From NCBI RefSeq assembly GCF_018829635.1, contig NZ_JAHKKG010000024.1:1-64000 (forward strand): a stretch of 64,000 nucleotides of DNA. The letters run 5' to 3'. Source of the DNA: Paractinoplanes bogorensis. Lineage in GTDB: Bacteria > Actinomycetota > Actinomycetes > Mycobacteriales > Micromonosporaceae. The notes beneath the pieces are model-generated. The model was not told the DNA's origin, did no database searches, and saw nothing but the letters and a program-made list of their open reading frames with translations. A program made the translations under genes and the position numbers. Of the stretch, positions 53,946 through 62,808 are shown in pieces; positions within the stretch are counted from its first letter, which is position 1; every line of letters begins with the position of its first letter.

Positions 53946-55134
53946 TCAGGTCCAGATTGCTGCGCCGCAGGAACAGGCGCTGTGCCGTCTCGATCCGGCT
54001 GACGTCCTCGTGCGCCGCCTCCGTCCGCATCTCGGCCACCCGGGCGTTGAGGAACGCGTTGAGATAGCCCATCTCGTCCCCGCCCTGGGCCGGTGTCCGG
54101 GCCGTCCGCATCGCGTTGGCCCGGATCGTCCGCAGCCCCGACAGCCCGTGCACGACGGCCGCGTCGAAGTAGGCGAACTGCCCCAGGGCCCGTAGACCGT
54201 CGGCCCGGGCGACCCTCATCGACGGGTTGAAGTAGTACGTGTCCCGCGCGGCCTCCTGCACCCGCTGGAAGAACGGGTCGCGGGCCGCCGTCCGCCAGGC
54301 CGTGACATAGCCGGGGTCGAGACCGGCGTGCGAGTCCGAGCCGTCCACCGCGCGCAGGGCGGGCAGGTATTTCGCCAGTACGTTGCCGGGCTTGCGCTTG
54401 GTGTATTCGGCCACCACGGCCAGCATGTCCGAGGTGCCCGAGGTGAAGCCGACGATCCCGGCCGTGTAGCCGCGGCCGTCGCCGATGTCTTCGATGTAGC
54501 TGAACGAGCGCCGCCAGCTCAGCGTGGAGTTCTCGGCGCTGGAGACGAGCTCGAGTGCCCGTTCCTTCTTGCGGGTGTCTTCCAGGCCCGACACGAGCGA
54601 ACCGGTGGCCGGGGCGGCGGCCGGCAGGGCGGTCGACTGCGGGCCCCACGCCCGGACGTCGGCCAGGGTGTATCCGCCGGTGGCCCGGGCCCGCTGAGTG
54701 GCCAGCACTCGCAGGAAGCGGCCGTTGCCGCTGAGCTTCTTGAGGTCGTCGGCGCCGCCGTTGCCGGCCCAGGTGGTGTAGAGGTCGGTCCAGTTCGAGC
54801 CGTCCGACGACACCTGCAGGCGATAGGACCGGGCGTAGGTGCTGCCCCAGCTCAGGCGTACGCGCTCGATCCGCTTGACCGAGCCGAGGTCGATCCGCAC
54901 CCACTGGGTGCCCGGCCCGGCCGCGCTGGACCAGCGGGTGACCGTGCTGGCGTCGTTGGCCCGGGTCGCGATCTCACTGCCCAGGTTCGACGTCGCGAGG
55001 GCCGGGCGGCCGCGCGAGATCACCACCGTGTTGTCGGCCCCGGCGGCCACCGAGATGGCCAGCGGTGCGCAGAGCACCGCGGCGAGACCGACGCCGAGCG
55101 CGACCGTCCTGACGTGGTGAGGGCGGATCCGCAT
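53893..55134 (-). CDS. Secreted GH46 chitosanase with F5/8-type (CBM32) domain
   Basis: This 413-residue exported enzyme hydrolyses chitosan. A signal peptide (about 1-33) precedes a discoidin/CBM32 domain (about 35-165, with RIDLGSVKRIERVRL and SSDGSNWTDLY). The GH46 domain follows (180-413) with catalytic Glu201 (SSAENSTLSW) and Asp219 (GDGRGYT), an 18-residue spacing as in the Streptomyces N174 enzyme. TAGCGT six bases before the ATG suggests a leaderless transcript. Confidence 0.94.
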   Translation of the reverse strand: MRIRPHHVRTVALGVGLAAVLCAPLAISVAAGADNTVVISRGRPALATSNLGSEIATRANDASTVTRWSSAAGPGTQWVRIDLGSVKRIERVRLSWGSTYARSYRLQVSSDGSNWTDLYTTWAGNGGADDLKKLSGNGRFLRVLATQRARATGGYTLADVRAWGPQSTALPAAAPATGSLVSGLEDTRKKERALELVSSAENSTLSWRRSFSYIEDIGDGRGYTAGIVGFTSGTSDMLAVVAEYTKRKPGNVLAKYLPALRAVDGSDSHAGLDPGYVTAWRTAARDPFFQRVQEAARDTYYFNPSMRVARADGLRALGQFAYFDAAVVHGLSGLRTIRANAMRTARTPAQGGDEMGYLNAFLNARVAEMRTEAAHEDVSRIETAQRLFLRRSNLDLTAPLTWQVYGDPYRIVR

Positions 55135-55196
55135 CCTTCAACGCTAGGTCGCGCTCCGCCATGATCGCCGGGGTATCGACAATCCCTCACTCCCGG

Positions 55197-55466
55197 TTAC
55201 GGGCGCTTGTTCCGCTTGTTCCGCTGCACCAGCACGATGACCAGCACAATCGCGGCCACGACGAAGAGGCAGCAGACGCCGCCGAAAAGTCCGAAGAAAC
55301 CGAACCCACGCCGGCCGCGACGCGATTTCGCCGCCTCGATCGCCACATCGGCCACACCGTTACTCGCGGCCCACGCGTGCACGGGCACGACCAGGGCCAG
55401 CGTCGCTCCGGTCACCGCGGCGGCGAGACGCGACCACACCTTCATTGCTGCAGACATGTGCTCCAT
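55197..55466 (-). CDS. Small exported membrane protein
   Basis: This 89-residue protein has a signal peptide ending about HAWAASN, a basic loop (SRRGRRGFG) and a C-terminal transmembrane helix (CLFVVAAIVLVIVLVQ) with a basic tail. No family is recognised. ATG at 55466 follows GGGAGGGG; ATGs at 55457 and 55445 are alternatives. It is divergent from malQ. Confidence 0.65.
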   Translation of the reverse strand: MEHMSAAMKVWSRLAAAVTGATLALVVPVHAWAASNGVADVAIEAAKSRRGRRGFGFFGLFGGVCCLFVVAAIVLVIVLVQRNKRNKRP

Positions 55467-55561
55467 CCTGCCCCTCCCCCGCAACCGGCCGTCCCCCTCC
55501 CCGGACTACCCCGCCATCGGGCAGGGTAGGAGTCAGCGACGAAGGAACGAGAGGGGCCCGG

Positions 55562-57502
55562 ATGGACGCCGATCTGGCGGAACTGGCGACCGCACACGGG
55601 GTGGCCACCTGGTACGAGGACTGGCACCGGGAACGCAAGGACGTCGCCGACGTATCGGTGATCGGGGTTCTGGGTCTCCTGGGGGTGGATGCGTCCAGCC
55701 CCTCGGCCATCCGGGAGGAGCTTTCCCGCGTACGGGAGAAGGAAGCTCTCGGCCTCATGCCCGGAACCGTGGTGGTGCGCGAGAAGAGCACCCGAGAGCT
55801 GCCCGGACCGGCCACGATCAGGCTGGAGGACGGCACCTCGCGCGACGTCACCGAGATCCCCGGCGACCTGCCCCTGGGCTGGCACCGGCTGCACGTGGGC
55901 GAGCAGGATCTGACGCTCGTCGTGGTGCCGGTCGGGCTGCCCGAACCGCCCGCGACGTGGGGCTGGATGCTGCAGCTGTACGCGCTGCACTCGGCGCGCT
56001 CCTGGGGTATGGGCGACCTCGGCGACCTGCGCGAGTTCCTGAGCGTCTCGGGCGACCCGGGGCTGGTGCTGCTCAACCCGCTGCACGCGATCACCCCGAC
56101 CCTGCCGGTGCCGGCCTCGCCGTACTCGCCGTCCAGCCGGCGCTTCGCCAACCCGCTCTATCTGCGGATCGCCGACACCGACGAATACCGCCGCGCCGAT
56201 CCCGATCTGCGCGCCGCCGTCGACCGCCTCAAGCCGGCCCCGACCGCCGACGGGCTGATCGACTACAGCGCGGTGTGGCAGGCCAAGCGGGCCGCGCTCG
56301 ACCTGCTCTGGCCGCTGGCGGGCGAGGTCGACCTCGAGTCCGACCCGGGACTGACCGACTTCGCCCGGTTCTGCGCGCTGGCCGAGCGGCACGGCCCGAA
56401 CTGGACCGAGTGGCCGGAGGAACTGCGCCGTCCCGACTCGCCGGCCGTGCGGGCGTTCGAGAGCGACCGGATCGCCTACCACGCGTGGCTCCAGCGGCTG
56501 CTCAACGCCCAGCTCCAGGCGGCCAACGAGACGGCCCGGGCCGGCGGCATGCCGGTCGGGGTGGTGCACGACCTGGCCGTGGGCATCGACCCCAACGGCG
56601 CCGACGGCTGGCTGCTGCAGGACGTGCTGGCCGCGGGCGTGCACACCGGCGCCCCGCCGGACGCGTTCAACCAGCTCGGCCAGGACTGGGGGCTCGCCGC
56701 GTGGCGGCCCGACCAGCTCGTCGCGACCGGCTACGCGGCCTACCGCGACATGCTGCGGCGGATCTTCCAGCACGCGGGCGGCCTCCGCGTCGACCACGTG
56801 GCCGGGCTGTGGCGGCTGTGGTGGGTGCCGCCGGGCCTGGGTCCGGCCGAGGGCACCTATGTGCACTACGACCCCGAGGCGATGCTCGGCATCCTGGCCC
56901 TGGAGGCCTCCCGTGCGGGTGCGGTGGTGATCGGCGAAGATCTCGGCACGGTGCAACCCGCGGTGACCGAGACCCTCGAGCGGATGAACATGCTCGGCTC
57001 GGCCGTCCTCTACTTCACTCGCGAATGGACGCTCGACCAGCAGCCCTTCGTGCCGGCCGAAGACTATCCGCGCAACGCGCTGGCCTCGGTCTCGACCCAC
57101 GACCTGCCGACCGCGGCCGGGTTCCTCACCGGCGAGCAGGTCCGGGTGCGGGCCGAGCTGGGCCAGCTGGCCGGCACGGTCGAGGAGGAGCAGGCTTCGG
57201 CCGGGCGCGACCGGGATGCCCTGCTCGCCGTCCTGCGGTCGGACGGGCTGATCACGGCCGATAGCACGACCGACGAGGTCATCGTGGCGATGCACGAGTT
57301 TCTCGCCCGTACGCCGTGCCGATTCGTCACCGCTTCGCTTTATGACGTGTTGGGTGAGCTCGCTCAGCCCAACCTTCCAGGCACTATGAACGAGTACCCG
57401 AACTGGCGGATGCCGTTGACCGCCGGTCTCGAGCAGATTGCCGGGGATCCGCGCGTCCGTACGGTCGCCGCGATCCTCGCCGACAGAAAGGCTCTCCGAT
57501 GA
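55562..57502 (+). CDS. malQ: 4-alpha-glucanotransferase (amylomaltase)
   Basis: This 646-residue GH77 enzyme rearranges alpha-1,4-glucans in maltodextrin and glycogen metabolism. It has the actinobacterial N-terminal extension, then YALHSARSWGMGDLGDL, the ASPYSPSSRRFANPLYL block, GGLRVDHVAGLWRLWW with the catalytic Asp, and GEDLGTV with the acid/base Glu. ATG at 55562 follows GAGAGGGG. The stop overlaps the next small gene (ATGA). Confidence 0.95.
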   Translation: MDADLAELATAHGVATWYEDWHRERKDVADVSVIGVLGLLGVDASSPSAIREELSRVREKEALGLMPGTVVVREKSTRELPGPATIRLEDGTSRDVTEIPGDLPLGWHRLHVGEQDLTLVVVPVGLPEPPATWGWMLQLYALHSARSWGMGDLGDLREFLSVSGDPGLVLLNPLHAITPTLPVPASPYSPSSRRFANPLYLRIADTDEYRRADPDLRAAVDRLKPAPTADGLIDYSAVWQAKRAALDLLWPLAGEVDLESDPGLTDFARFCALAERHGPNWTEWPEELRRPDSPAVRAFESDRIAYHAWLQRLLNAQLQAANETARAGGMPVGVVHDLAVGIDPNGADGWLLQDVLAAGVHTGAPPDAFNQLGQDWGLAAWRPDQLVATGYAAYRDMLRRIFQHAGGLRVDHVAGLWRLWWVPPGLGPAEGTYVHYDPEAMLGILALEASRAGAVVIGEDLGTVQPAVTETLERMNMLGSAVLYFTREWTLDQQPFVPAEDYPRNALASVSTHDLPTAAGFLTGEQVRVRAELGQLAGTVEEEQASAGRDRDALLAVLRSDGLITADSTTDEVIVAMHEFLARTPCRFVTASLYDVLGELAQPNLPGTMNEYPNWRMPLTAGLEQIAGDPRVRTVAAILADRKALR

Positions 57503-57678
57503 GCTTCCTCGACAAGGCCAAGGACTTCATCGACAAGAACGACGAGAAGGTGGACCAGGCTCTCGAGAAGATCGGCGACGAGGTCGACAAGCGCACCGGC
57601 CACAAGCACAGCGCCCACATCGACCGGGCCGTCGACGAGGCGCAGAAGCGGACCGGGGAGGGCGACACGCGCCCCTAG
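57499..57678 (+). CDS. Small antitoxin-like protein (MT0933/Rv0909 type)
   Basis: This 59-residue, charged helical protein begins MSFLDKAKDFIDKNDEKVDQ and ends HIDRAVDEAQKRTGEGD, matching the MT0933-like family named after the Rv0909 antitoxin. No toxin gene is adjacent, and such proteins often occur alone in actinobacteria, so an antitoxin role is uncertain. It overlaps the malQ stop by four bases and is translationally coupled to it. Confidence 0.82.
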   Translation: MSFLDKAKDFIDKNDEKVDQALEKIGDEVDKRTGHKHSAHIDRAVDEAQKRTGEGDTRP

Positions 57679-57681
57679 CCC

Positions 57682-58062
57682 TTAAATGGCGAGCGGCGGG
57701 GGCGGCGGGTCGTCGTCCACCGCGTGCAGCATCGGGTGCAGCGGGACGTACGCGTCCCGCTGCCGGCACAACAGCGGCGGGAGCAGGGACGACCGGTGCT
57801 CCGGGTGCTCGGCGCAGTGCCGGGTGGCCCGGTTGATCGCGTCCGAGTGGTGCCGTCCACCGCCGTACTCGCCGCAGTTCGCGCAGTCCCAGCGCCAGAA
57901 CGCCGGGCCCTCCTCGGAGAGGTGCCGCCGGATCTTCAGCGGCGGGCCGGCCTCTTCCTGAGCCGCCGCCAGGATCGCGGGCATGTCGCCCGCGGCCGGG
58001 GGATTCCCGGGGCGTCGCGGCTGCTCGCCGATCACCTGCGTCAGCACGTTGCTCGTGGACAC
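57682..58062 (-). CDS. Unrecognised Cys/His-rich protein
   Basis: This 126-residue protein has a central potential zinc site: WDCANCGEYGGGRHHSD, then RHCAEHPEH. The C-terminus is Pro-rich (DDDPPPPP). I do not recognise a family. GTG at 58062 follows GAGGAGGTAG, a strong ribosome binding site, which supports expression. It converges with the malQ unit. Confidence 0.65.
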   Translation of the reverse strand: MSTSNVLTQVIGEQPRRPGNPPAAGDMPAILAAAQEEAGPPLKIRRHLSEEGPAFWRWDCANCGEYGGGRHHSDAINRATRHCAEHPEHRSSLLPPLLCRQRDAYVPLHPMLHAVDDDPPPPPLAI

Positions 58063-58177
58063 GGCTCTACCTCCTCTGTCGCGCGGATCTCAGTGTTGAG
58101 GGACTTTCGCCGTTTCTGCGCCGTTTTCCGGGAAATAGCCGCCTTCGGGGGCCCGGACGACCATGGATACTTGCGGG

Positions 58178-59029
58178 GTGGCGCAGCGCAAGAGGTCGGA
58201 ACGGCTCGTCGAGACGGTCGCCTCGGGAGTCGCCGAGCTGCTGCCCGACCCCGACCGCGACACCGCCTTCACGCTGCTGCTCGACGGCGCCCCGCAGTCC
58301 CACGTCGACCTGGCCGACCCGACCCACCTGCAGTTCGAATACGTCCGCCGGATGGCCGCGGCGATCGACCTGCTGGCCCCGCCCGGGCAGCCGTTACGGG
58401 CCCTGCACCTGGGCGGCGGGGCGCTCACCGTGCCCCGCTATCTCGCGGCCACCCGGCCCGGCTCTCCGCAACGGGTCGTCGAGATCGACGGGCCGCTGGT
58501 CGAGTTCGTCCGGCGCGCGCTTCCGCTTCCGGCCAAGGCAGGCATTCGCGTACGGGTGGAAGACGCTCGCGCCGCGGTCGAGGGCATGCGGGACAGCGGC
58601 TACGACCTGATCGTGCTCGACGTCTTCGCCGGCGCCCGCACCCCGGCCCACCTGACGTCGGTCGAGTTCGCCCACGCGCTGGCCCGGGTGCTCGCCCCGA
58701 CCGGCCACCTGATCGCCAACATCACCGACGGGCCGCCGCTGCGGCACGCGCGGGCCCAGGTCGCCACGATCCGCGCCGCGCTGCCCGAGGCGTGCCTGGT
58801 CGCCGACTCGTCGGTGCTGCGCGGCCGCCGCTACGGCAACGTCGTGGTGATCGCCGGCCGCACCCCGCCGCCGATCGCCGGGCTGGCCCGCCGAGCGGCC
58901 GGCGACTGGTTCCCCGGACGCCTCGAGACCGACCTCGAACGCTTCGCCGGTGGCGCGACCCCCGTCACTGACAGTGTCGCCGTGGCATCACCACCACCGC
59001 CCGCGGGCCTGTTCGGTAACCGTGCGTAA
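58178..59029 (+). CDS. Spermidine-synthase-like methyltransferase-fold protein
   Basis: This 283-residue Rossmann-fold protein of the spermidine synthase group has ALHLGGGALTVPRYLA (cofactor loop), VVEIDGPLVEF, YDLIVLDVFAG and a C-terminal Pro-rich tail. A true polyamine synthase would have a more conserved Asp-rich substrate site, so the substrate is uncertain. GTG at 58178 lies six bases after GATACT; an ATG at 58163 would overlap that element. Confidence 0.8.
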   Translation: MAQRKRSERLVETVASGVAELLPDPDRDTAFTLLLDGAPQSHVDLADPTHLQFEYVRRMAAAIDLLAPPGQPLRALHLGGGALTVPRYLAATRPGSPQRVVEIDGPLVEFVRRALPLPAKAGIRVRVEDARAAVEGMRDSGYDLIVLDVFAGARTPAHLTSVEFAHALARVLAPTGHLIANITDGPPLRHARAQVATIRAALPEACLVADSSVLRGRRYGNVVVIAGRTPPPIAGLARRAAGDWFPGRLETDLERFAGGATPVTDSVAVASPPPPAGLFGNRA

Positions 59030-59190
59030 CATCCTCTCGGCCGAAAGTGCAAGTATTTTCGGCCTGTCGTGTTCCGGTCAGGAAATCCGGTGTGATTCGC
59101 GGCTGCAACCTTGTTTGCGGGATGACACACGGTTGTAATCGGTAACGGTCGCGTTTATCGGGGCGCGGCGTCAGTGGGGGGAAGCACGAC

Positions 59191-60426
59191 ATGCCCGACC
59201 GTTACGACGTGGCCGACACCTACCTGTTAGCCGACGTACCGGCGCTGCGCGACACGATCGCGAGCGCTTCCGAGCGTGTGCTCTGGAGCGGCCATACCGC
59301 CGTGGCCGAGTACGCGTTCGACGAGCCCGCCTCGCTGCCCCGGTGGACCCTGCCCAAAGAGACCGAGGTCGTCATCACCGACCAGCGCGTCCTCTATCGC
59401 GGGCCCGGCGCCGCCGACTCCGGCGAGCTGCGCTGGCCCTGGCCGCAGCATCTGCGGGTGCAGCCCGGCAGCCGCGATTCCGGTCGCCAGGCCACCGTCA
59501 CGCAGATCCAGCTGGTCTGCGCCGGACCGGCCGGCTCCTTTCCCGCCCTCGTCTTCGCGGGTGGCGATCTGACCACGGTGAGTGACGCCGACCGTCTCGC
59601 CAACACGTTGCGGCAGACCATCGCCCGCTACCGGGTGGAGCACGCGGACGAGCTGGGCATCGCGCCGCCGCAGGTCCGCATGCTGTCCCGCCTGGTGATC
59701 GGCCCCGAGTTCACCAACTTCCAGGGCGGCGAGGGCCAGACGGTGTCGCTGATCGGCGCGGTCTCGGTCGACGCCACGCCCACCTCGGGGGTGCCCGCGC
59801 CGGCTCCCGGCTACGCCGCCGTCGCCCAGCCCTACTCGGCGCCGCCCGTGGTTTCCGCGCCACCCGTGGTGTCCGCGCCGCCCGTGGTGTCCGGGCCGCC
59901 GGTCGTGTCCGGGCCGCCGATCGTGTCGGGTCCGCCGGTTCCCGCCGCCGCCGACTGGCGGTCCGCGGTGCCGGCCGCCTCGAACATCCGCCCCTCGATC
60001 GACGACCTCCAGCCCGCTCGCCCCGAGATCGACGTCCGCCCCGAGGTGCCGGCACGGCGGTCGTGGTCGGCCCGTCCGGCCGACGAAGCCACCCTCAACG
60101 GCCGGCCCGACCTCGAAACCCGCGCCGCCGACCTCGCGGCCCGGGTGGCCGACCTGGTCGCCGGTGGCGCCGGGTTGGGCGCGGCCCCGCTGGCCGAGTT
60201 CGAGAATCAGACCAACCTCTCCGCCTATCTCGACGTGCCGCCGGCCACGGCTCCCCGGCCGCGCAGCGCCGCCGACGAGTGGCCGAGCGAGGCCGGCGAC
60301 CGGGCCGAGTCGGTCCGTCGCACGGCCGCCCGATTCGCCGGCAACGCGGCCCGCGTGCGCAGCAGCGCCGCCCGCAGCGACGACGAAGTGGGCACCAGCG
60401 GACGGGGCAGCCACCGCCAGGGCTGA
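59191..60426 (+). CDS. Protein with PH/GRAM-like N-terminal domain and disordered repeats
   Basis: In this 411-residue protein, residues about 20-150 look like a PH/GRAM-type beta domain (ETEVVITDQRVLYRG, LVFAGGDLTTV). The centre has six tandem VVSAPP/VVSGPP units encoded by near-identical 18-base repeats (about 59845-59945). The rest is Ala/Arg-rich and probably disordered. No catalytic motif is seen. The ATG follows GGGGGGAAG. The function is unknown. Confidence 0.72.
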   Translation: MPDRYDVADTYLLADVPALRDTIASASERVLWSGHTAVAEYAFDEPASLPRWTLPKETEVVITDQRVLYRGPGAADSGELRWPWPQHLRVQPGSRDSGRQATVTQIQLVCAGPAGSFPALVFAGGDLTTVSDADRLANTLRQTIARYRVEHADELGIAPPQVRMLSRLVIGPEFTNFQGGEGQTVSLIGAVSVDATPTSGVPAPAPGYAAVAQPYSAPPVVSAPPVVSAPPVVSGPPVVSGPPIVSGPPVPAAADWRSAVPAASNIRPSIDDLQPARPEIDVRPEVPARRSWSARPADEATLNGRPDLETRAADLAARVADLVAGGAGLGAAPLAEFENQTNLSAYLDVPPATAPRPRSAADEWPSEAGDRAESVRRTAARFAGNAARVRSSAARSDDEVGTSGRGSHRQG

Positions 60427-60430
60427 AGTG

Positions 60431-60458
60431 GACCGGGCCGTCTCGGGGCGGCCCGGTC
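60431..60458. terminator. Bidirectional terminator between convergent genes
   Basis: GACCGGGCCG and CGGCCCGGTC pair perfectly around an eight-base loop, followed by TT. The stem lies between the PH-like gene and terC. Confidence 0.82.
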
Positions 60459-60470
60459 TTCCGCTGATCT

Positions 60471-61721
60471 CTACTGCTTCTCGGCGCTCTTCAGGGGCGA
60501 CTTCCCCATCGGTGCGCCCGCCGGCACGAAACAGGTGCCGTTGGCGACCCGCTCGTCGTGCGTACGGTGGGCCTTGCCGAGCAGCTCCATGAGCTCGTCC
60601 TGAGCCCGGATCCGTGCCCGGTACTTCTCCGGCAGGCTCTTGAGGTGCGCCTCCTCCACCAGCAGCCGGTGGAAGATCTCGTCGCAGTAGGCCGGGTCCT
60701 TCTCGATGTCGAGGAACTCGTTGGCGTGCCGGCGGGCGGCGGCGACGTAGGTCTGCGCGCGGCCCTTGGGGCTCAGCAGCGACGCCACCACGGTGACGAA
60801 CAGGATGCCGATGATCAGCGAGAGCGACATCGCGGTGGAGATCTCGACGACGTTGACGTGCTCGCCGTCGTTGATGAACGGCACGTTGTTCTCGTGCATC
60901 GCGTGCAGGATCAGCTTGACGCCGATCAGGGCCAGGATCGCGGCCAGCCCGTACGAGAGATAGACCAGCCGGTCGAGCAGCCCGTCGATCAGGAAGTAGA
61001 GCTGACGCAGGCCGAGCAGCGAGAACGCGGTCGCCGTGAAGACCAGGTAGACGTTCTGGGTCAGGCCGAAGATGGCCGGGATCGAGTCGAGCGCGAACAG
61101 GATGTCGGTGCCGCCGATCGCCACCATCACCAGCAGCATCGGGGTGAGCACCCGCTTGCCGTCCTGATAGGTGAACAGCTTGTCGCCGTCGTACTCGTCG
61201 GAGGTCCGCAGAACCCGGCGGGCGATCTTGATGACGAAGTTGTCCGGCGCCTCGTCGTCGTCGCGCTGCTCGCGCAGCAGGTTGCCCGCGGTGACGAGCA
61301 GGATCAGCCCGAAGATGTAGAACACCCAGGCGAACGAGTTGATCAGCGCCGAGCCGAGGAAGATGAAGCCGGTGCGCGCGAGCAGCGACACCACGATGCC
61401 GACGAGCAGCACCTTCTGCTGGTCGGCGCGGGGCACCTTGAAGCTCGAGAAGAGCAGCAGGAAGACGAAGAGGTTGTCGACCGACAGCGCCTTCTCGGTG
61501 ACGTAGCCCGCGAAGTACTCGGCGCCCATGTCGCTGCCGCCGAAGATGAACACGCCGACGCCGAAGAGGATGGCGATCGAGACGTAGACGATCGTCCACC
61601 GGGTCGCCTCGCCCAGCGACGGGATGTGCGCCTTGCGTACGTGGAAGAAGAAGTCGTAGAGCAACAGGCCGATGATGCCGAGAACGGTCAGCAGCCACAC
61701 CAAGCCCGACACATCCTGCAT
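60471..61721 (-). CDS. TerC family integral membrane protein
   Basis: This 416-residue protein has about nine transmembrane helices with the family motifs EKALSVDNLFVFLLL and GGTDILFALDSIPAIFG, whose acidic residues bind metal. A soluble loop (REQRDDDEAP) and a long cytosolic tail complete it. TerC/Alx proteins are linked to tellurite resistance and manganese export; the exact role here is not shown. TAGGAT six bases before the ATG suggests a leaderless transcript. Confidence 0.93.
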   Translation of the reverse strand: MQDVSGLVWLLTVLGIIGLLLYDFFFHVRKAHIPSLGEATRWTIVYVSIAILFGVGVFIFGGSDMGAEYFAGYVTEKALSVDNLFVFLLLFSSFKVPRADQQKVLLVGIVVSLLARTGFIFLGSALINSFAWVFYIFGLILLVTAGNLLREQRDDDEAPDNFVIKIARRVLRTSDEYDGDKLFTYQDGKRVLTPMLLVMVAIGGTDILFALDSIPAIFGLTQNVYLVFTATAFSLLGLRQLYFLIDGLLDRLVYLSYGLAAILALIGVKLILHAMHENNVPFINDGEHVNVVEISTAMSLSLIIGILFVTVVASLLSPKGRAQTYVAAARRHANEFLDIEKDPAYCDEIFHRLLVEEAHLKSLPEKYRARIRAQDELMELLGKAHRTHDERVANGTCFVPAGAPMGKSPLKSAEKQ

Positions 61722-61747
61722 GCGGTCATCCTAGGGGTGATGTGTTT

Positions 61748-62506
61748 CTATCCACCCTCCAGAACGGCGGCGCGACGCTGCGATTCGGTGAAGAACAAGA
61801 CTCCGGTCAGGTCGGCGCCGCGAAGATCGGTGCCCCGCACATCGGCCCCGGTGAAGTCGGCGCGGCGCAGGTCGGCGTCGCGCAGGTCGGCCCCGATCAG
61901 CAACGCACCCCGGAAGCTCGCCCCACGCAGGTCGGCCCCGCGCATCCGGCGGCCGATCAGGTTGGCGCCGCGGTGATCCGGGCGGCCCCGGACTCCGGAT
62001 CGGGCGAGCTCGCTTGCCCGCTGCAGCAGCGGATTGACCCGGCGCCGGTGCGCGTCGAGGTCGAGCGCGGTCAGTTCGGCCGGCGAGCCGGCCGCGAGGT
62101 GGTCGGTCCGGGCGAGAGCGTCCCGCAGTTTCCGATGTACGGGCGCGGCCTCGTCCAATTTCAGTGCCTCGGTGACGTACCACATCAGCTCGTGGAGTTG
62201 CCGCATGACCGGCAGGGCGGCGAACATCGGGCCGGCATTCTCGGGTGCCGCCCGCCAGTCCCGGCCGCCGAACGTCTCCTGGGTCAGGCGCTGCCCGGCC
62301 CCGAAGCAGTCGAAGACGACGCAGCCGTGGAAGCCGCTCGCGTCCAGCCGCTCGTGGACCGTGCACCCGAAGTCGTCACCCAGATTGCGGCAGGGCGTGC
62401 CGGCCGGCTTGTTGATCGCGAAGTCGGACGATTTGGCGAAGGCCGGCGCGACGCAGCAGAGCGCGGCGCAGCGGGCGCAGTCGGCGTGGAGTTCTCGGTC
62501 ACCCAT
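61748..62506 (-). CDS. Pentapeptide-repeat protein with Cys-rich N-terminus
   Basis: In this 252-residue protein the first 75 residues hold a Cys/His-rich region (CARCAALCCV, CRNLGDDFGCTVH) like YkgJ-type metal-binding segments. The C-terminal part has A(D/N)LxG pentapeptide repeats (GADLRGASFRGALLIGADLR) forming a quadrilateral beta helix. The ATG at 62506 follows GGGGGAG. The metal and partner are unknown. Confidence 0.85.
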   Translation of the reverse strand: MGDRELHADCARCAALCCVAPAFAKSSDFAINKPAGTPCRNLGDDFGCTVHERLDASGFHGCVVFDCFGAGQRLTQETFGGRDWRAAPENAGPMFAALPVMRQLHELMWYVTEALKLDEAAPVHRKLRDALARTDHLAAGSPAELTALDLDAHRRRVNPLLQRASELARSGVRGRPDHRGANLIGRRMRGADLRGASFRGALLIGADLRDADLRRADFTGADVRGTDLRGADLTGVLFFTESQRRAAVLEGG

Positions 62507-62808
62507 CTCCCCCCAATTGTCGCAGATCGTCGGTGGATCATGAACACCAGGCGAAAGAACCGTCACGGCATACAACTATTTCCTAACGGTTCACCCGAGC
62601 CCCACCGGCAACCATTCTTTCGTCCTGCGTGACTGGCTAATCACACACCGCGACACATGCTGCTCGCACGAACCGGACCTGCGGAAAGTCTGCGGATAAA
62701 TCGCCCGCACTCATCGAAGGACGGCATCCTCGCCATTGCCCCGACGGTTGTCCGCAATTGTCCTACCGGGCCATCCGGCGACCCGTGGATATCACTACAC
62801 TGCTGCGA
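62507..62808. other. Intergenic region upstream of the lamin-tail gene
   Basis: No gene is supported in these 302 bases. The interval carries divergent promoter regions. TACACT at 62796-62801 is the likely -10 element of the downstream gene. A pair of direct CTGCGGA motifs lies near 62681 and 62691. Confidence 0.45.

Noticed and set aside
57499..57678. Toxin-antitoxin module
   Set aside because: The small protein resembles an antitoxin family, but no toxin gene is adjacent and it is coupled to malQ. A functional module is not supported.
59845..59945. Tandem 18-base repeats
   Set aside because: They encode in-frame VVSxPP units of a disordered region and have no spacers or hairpin.
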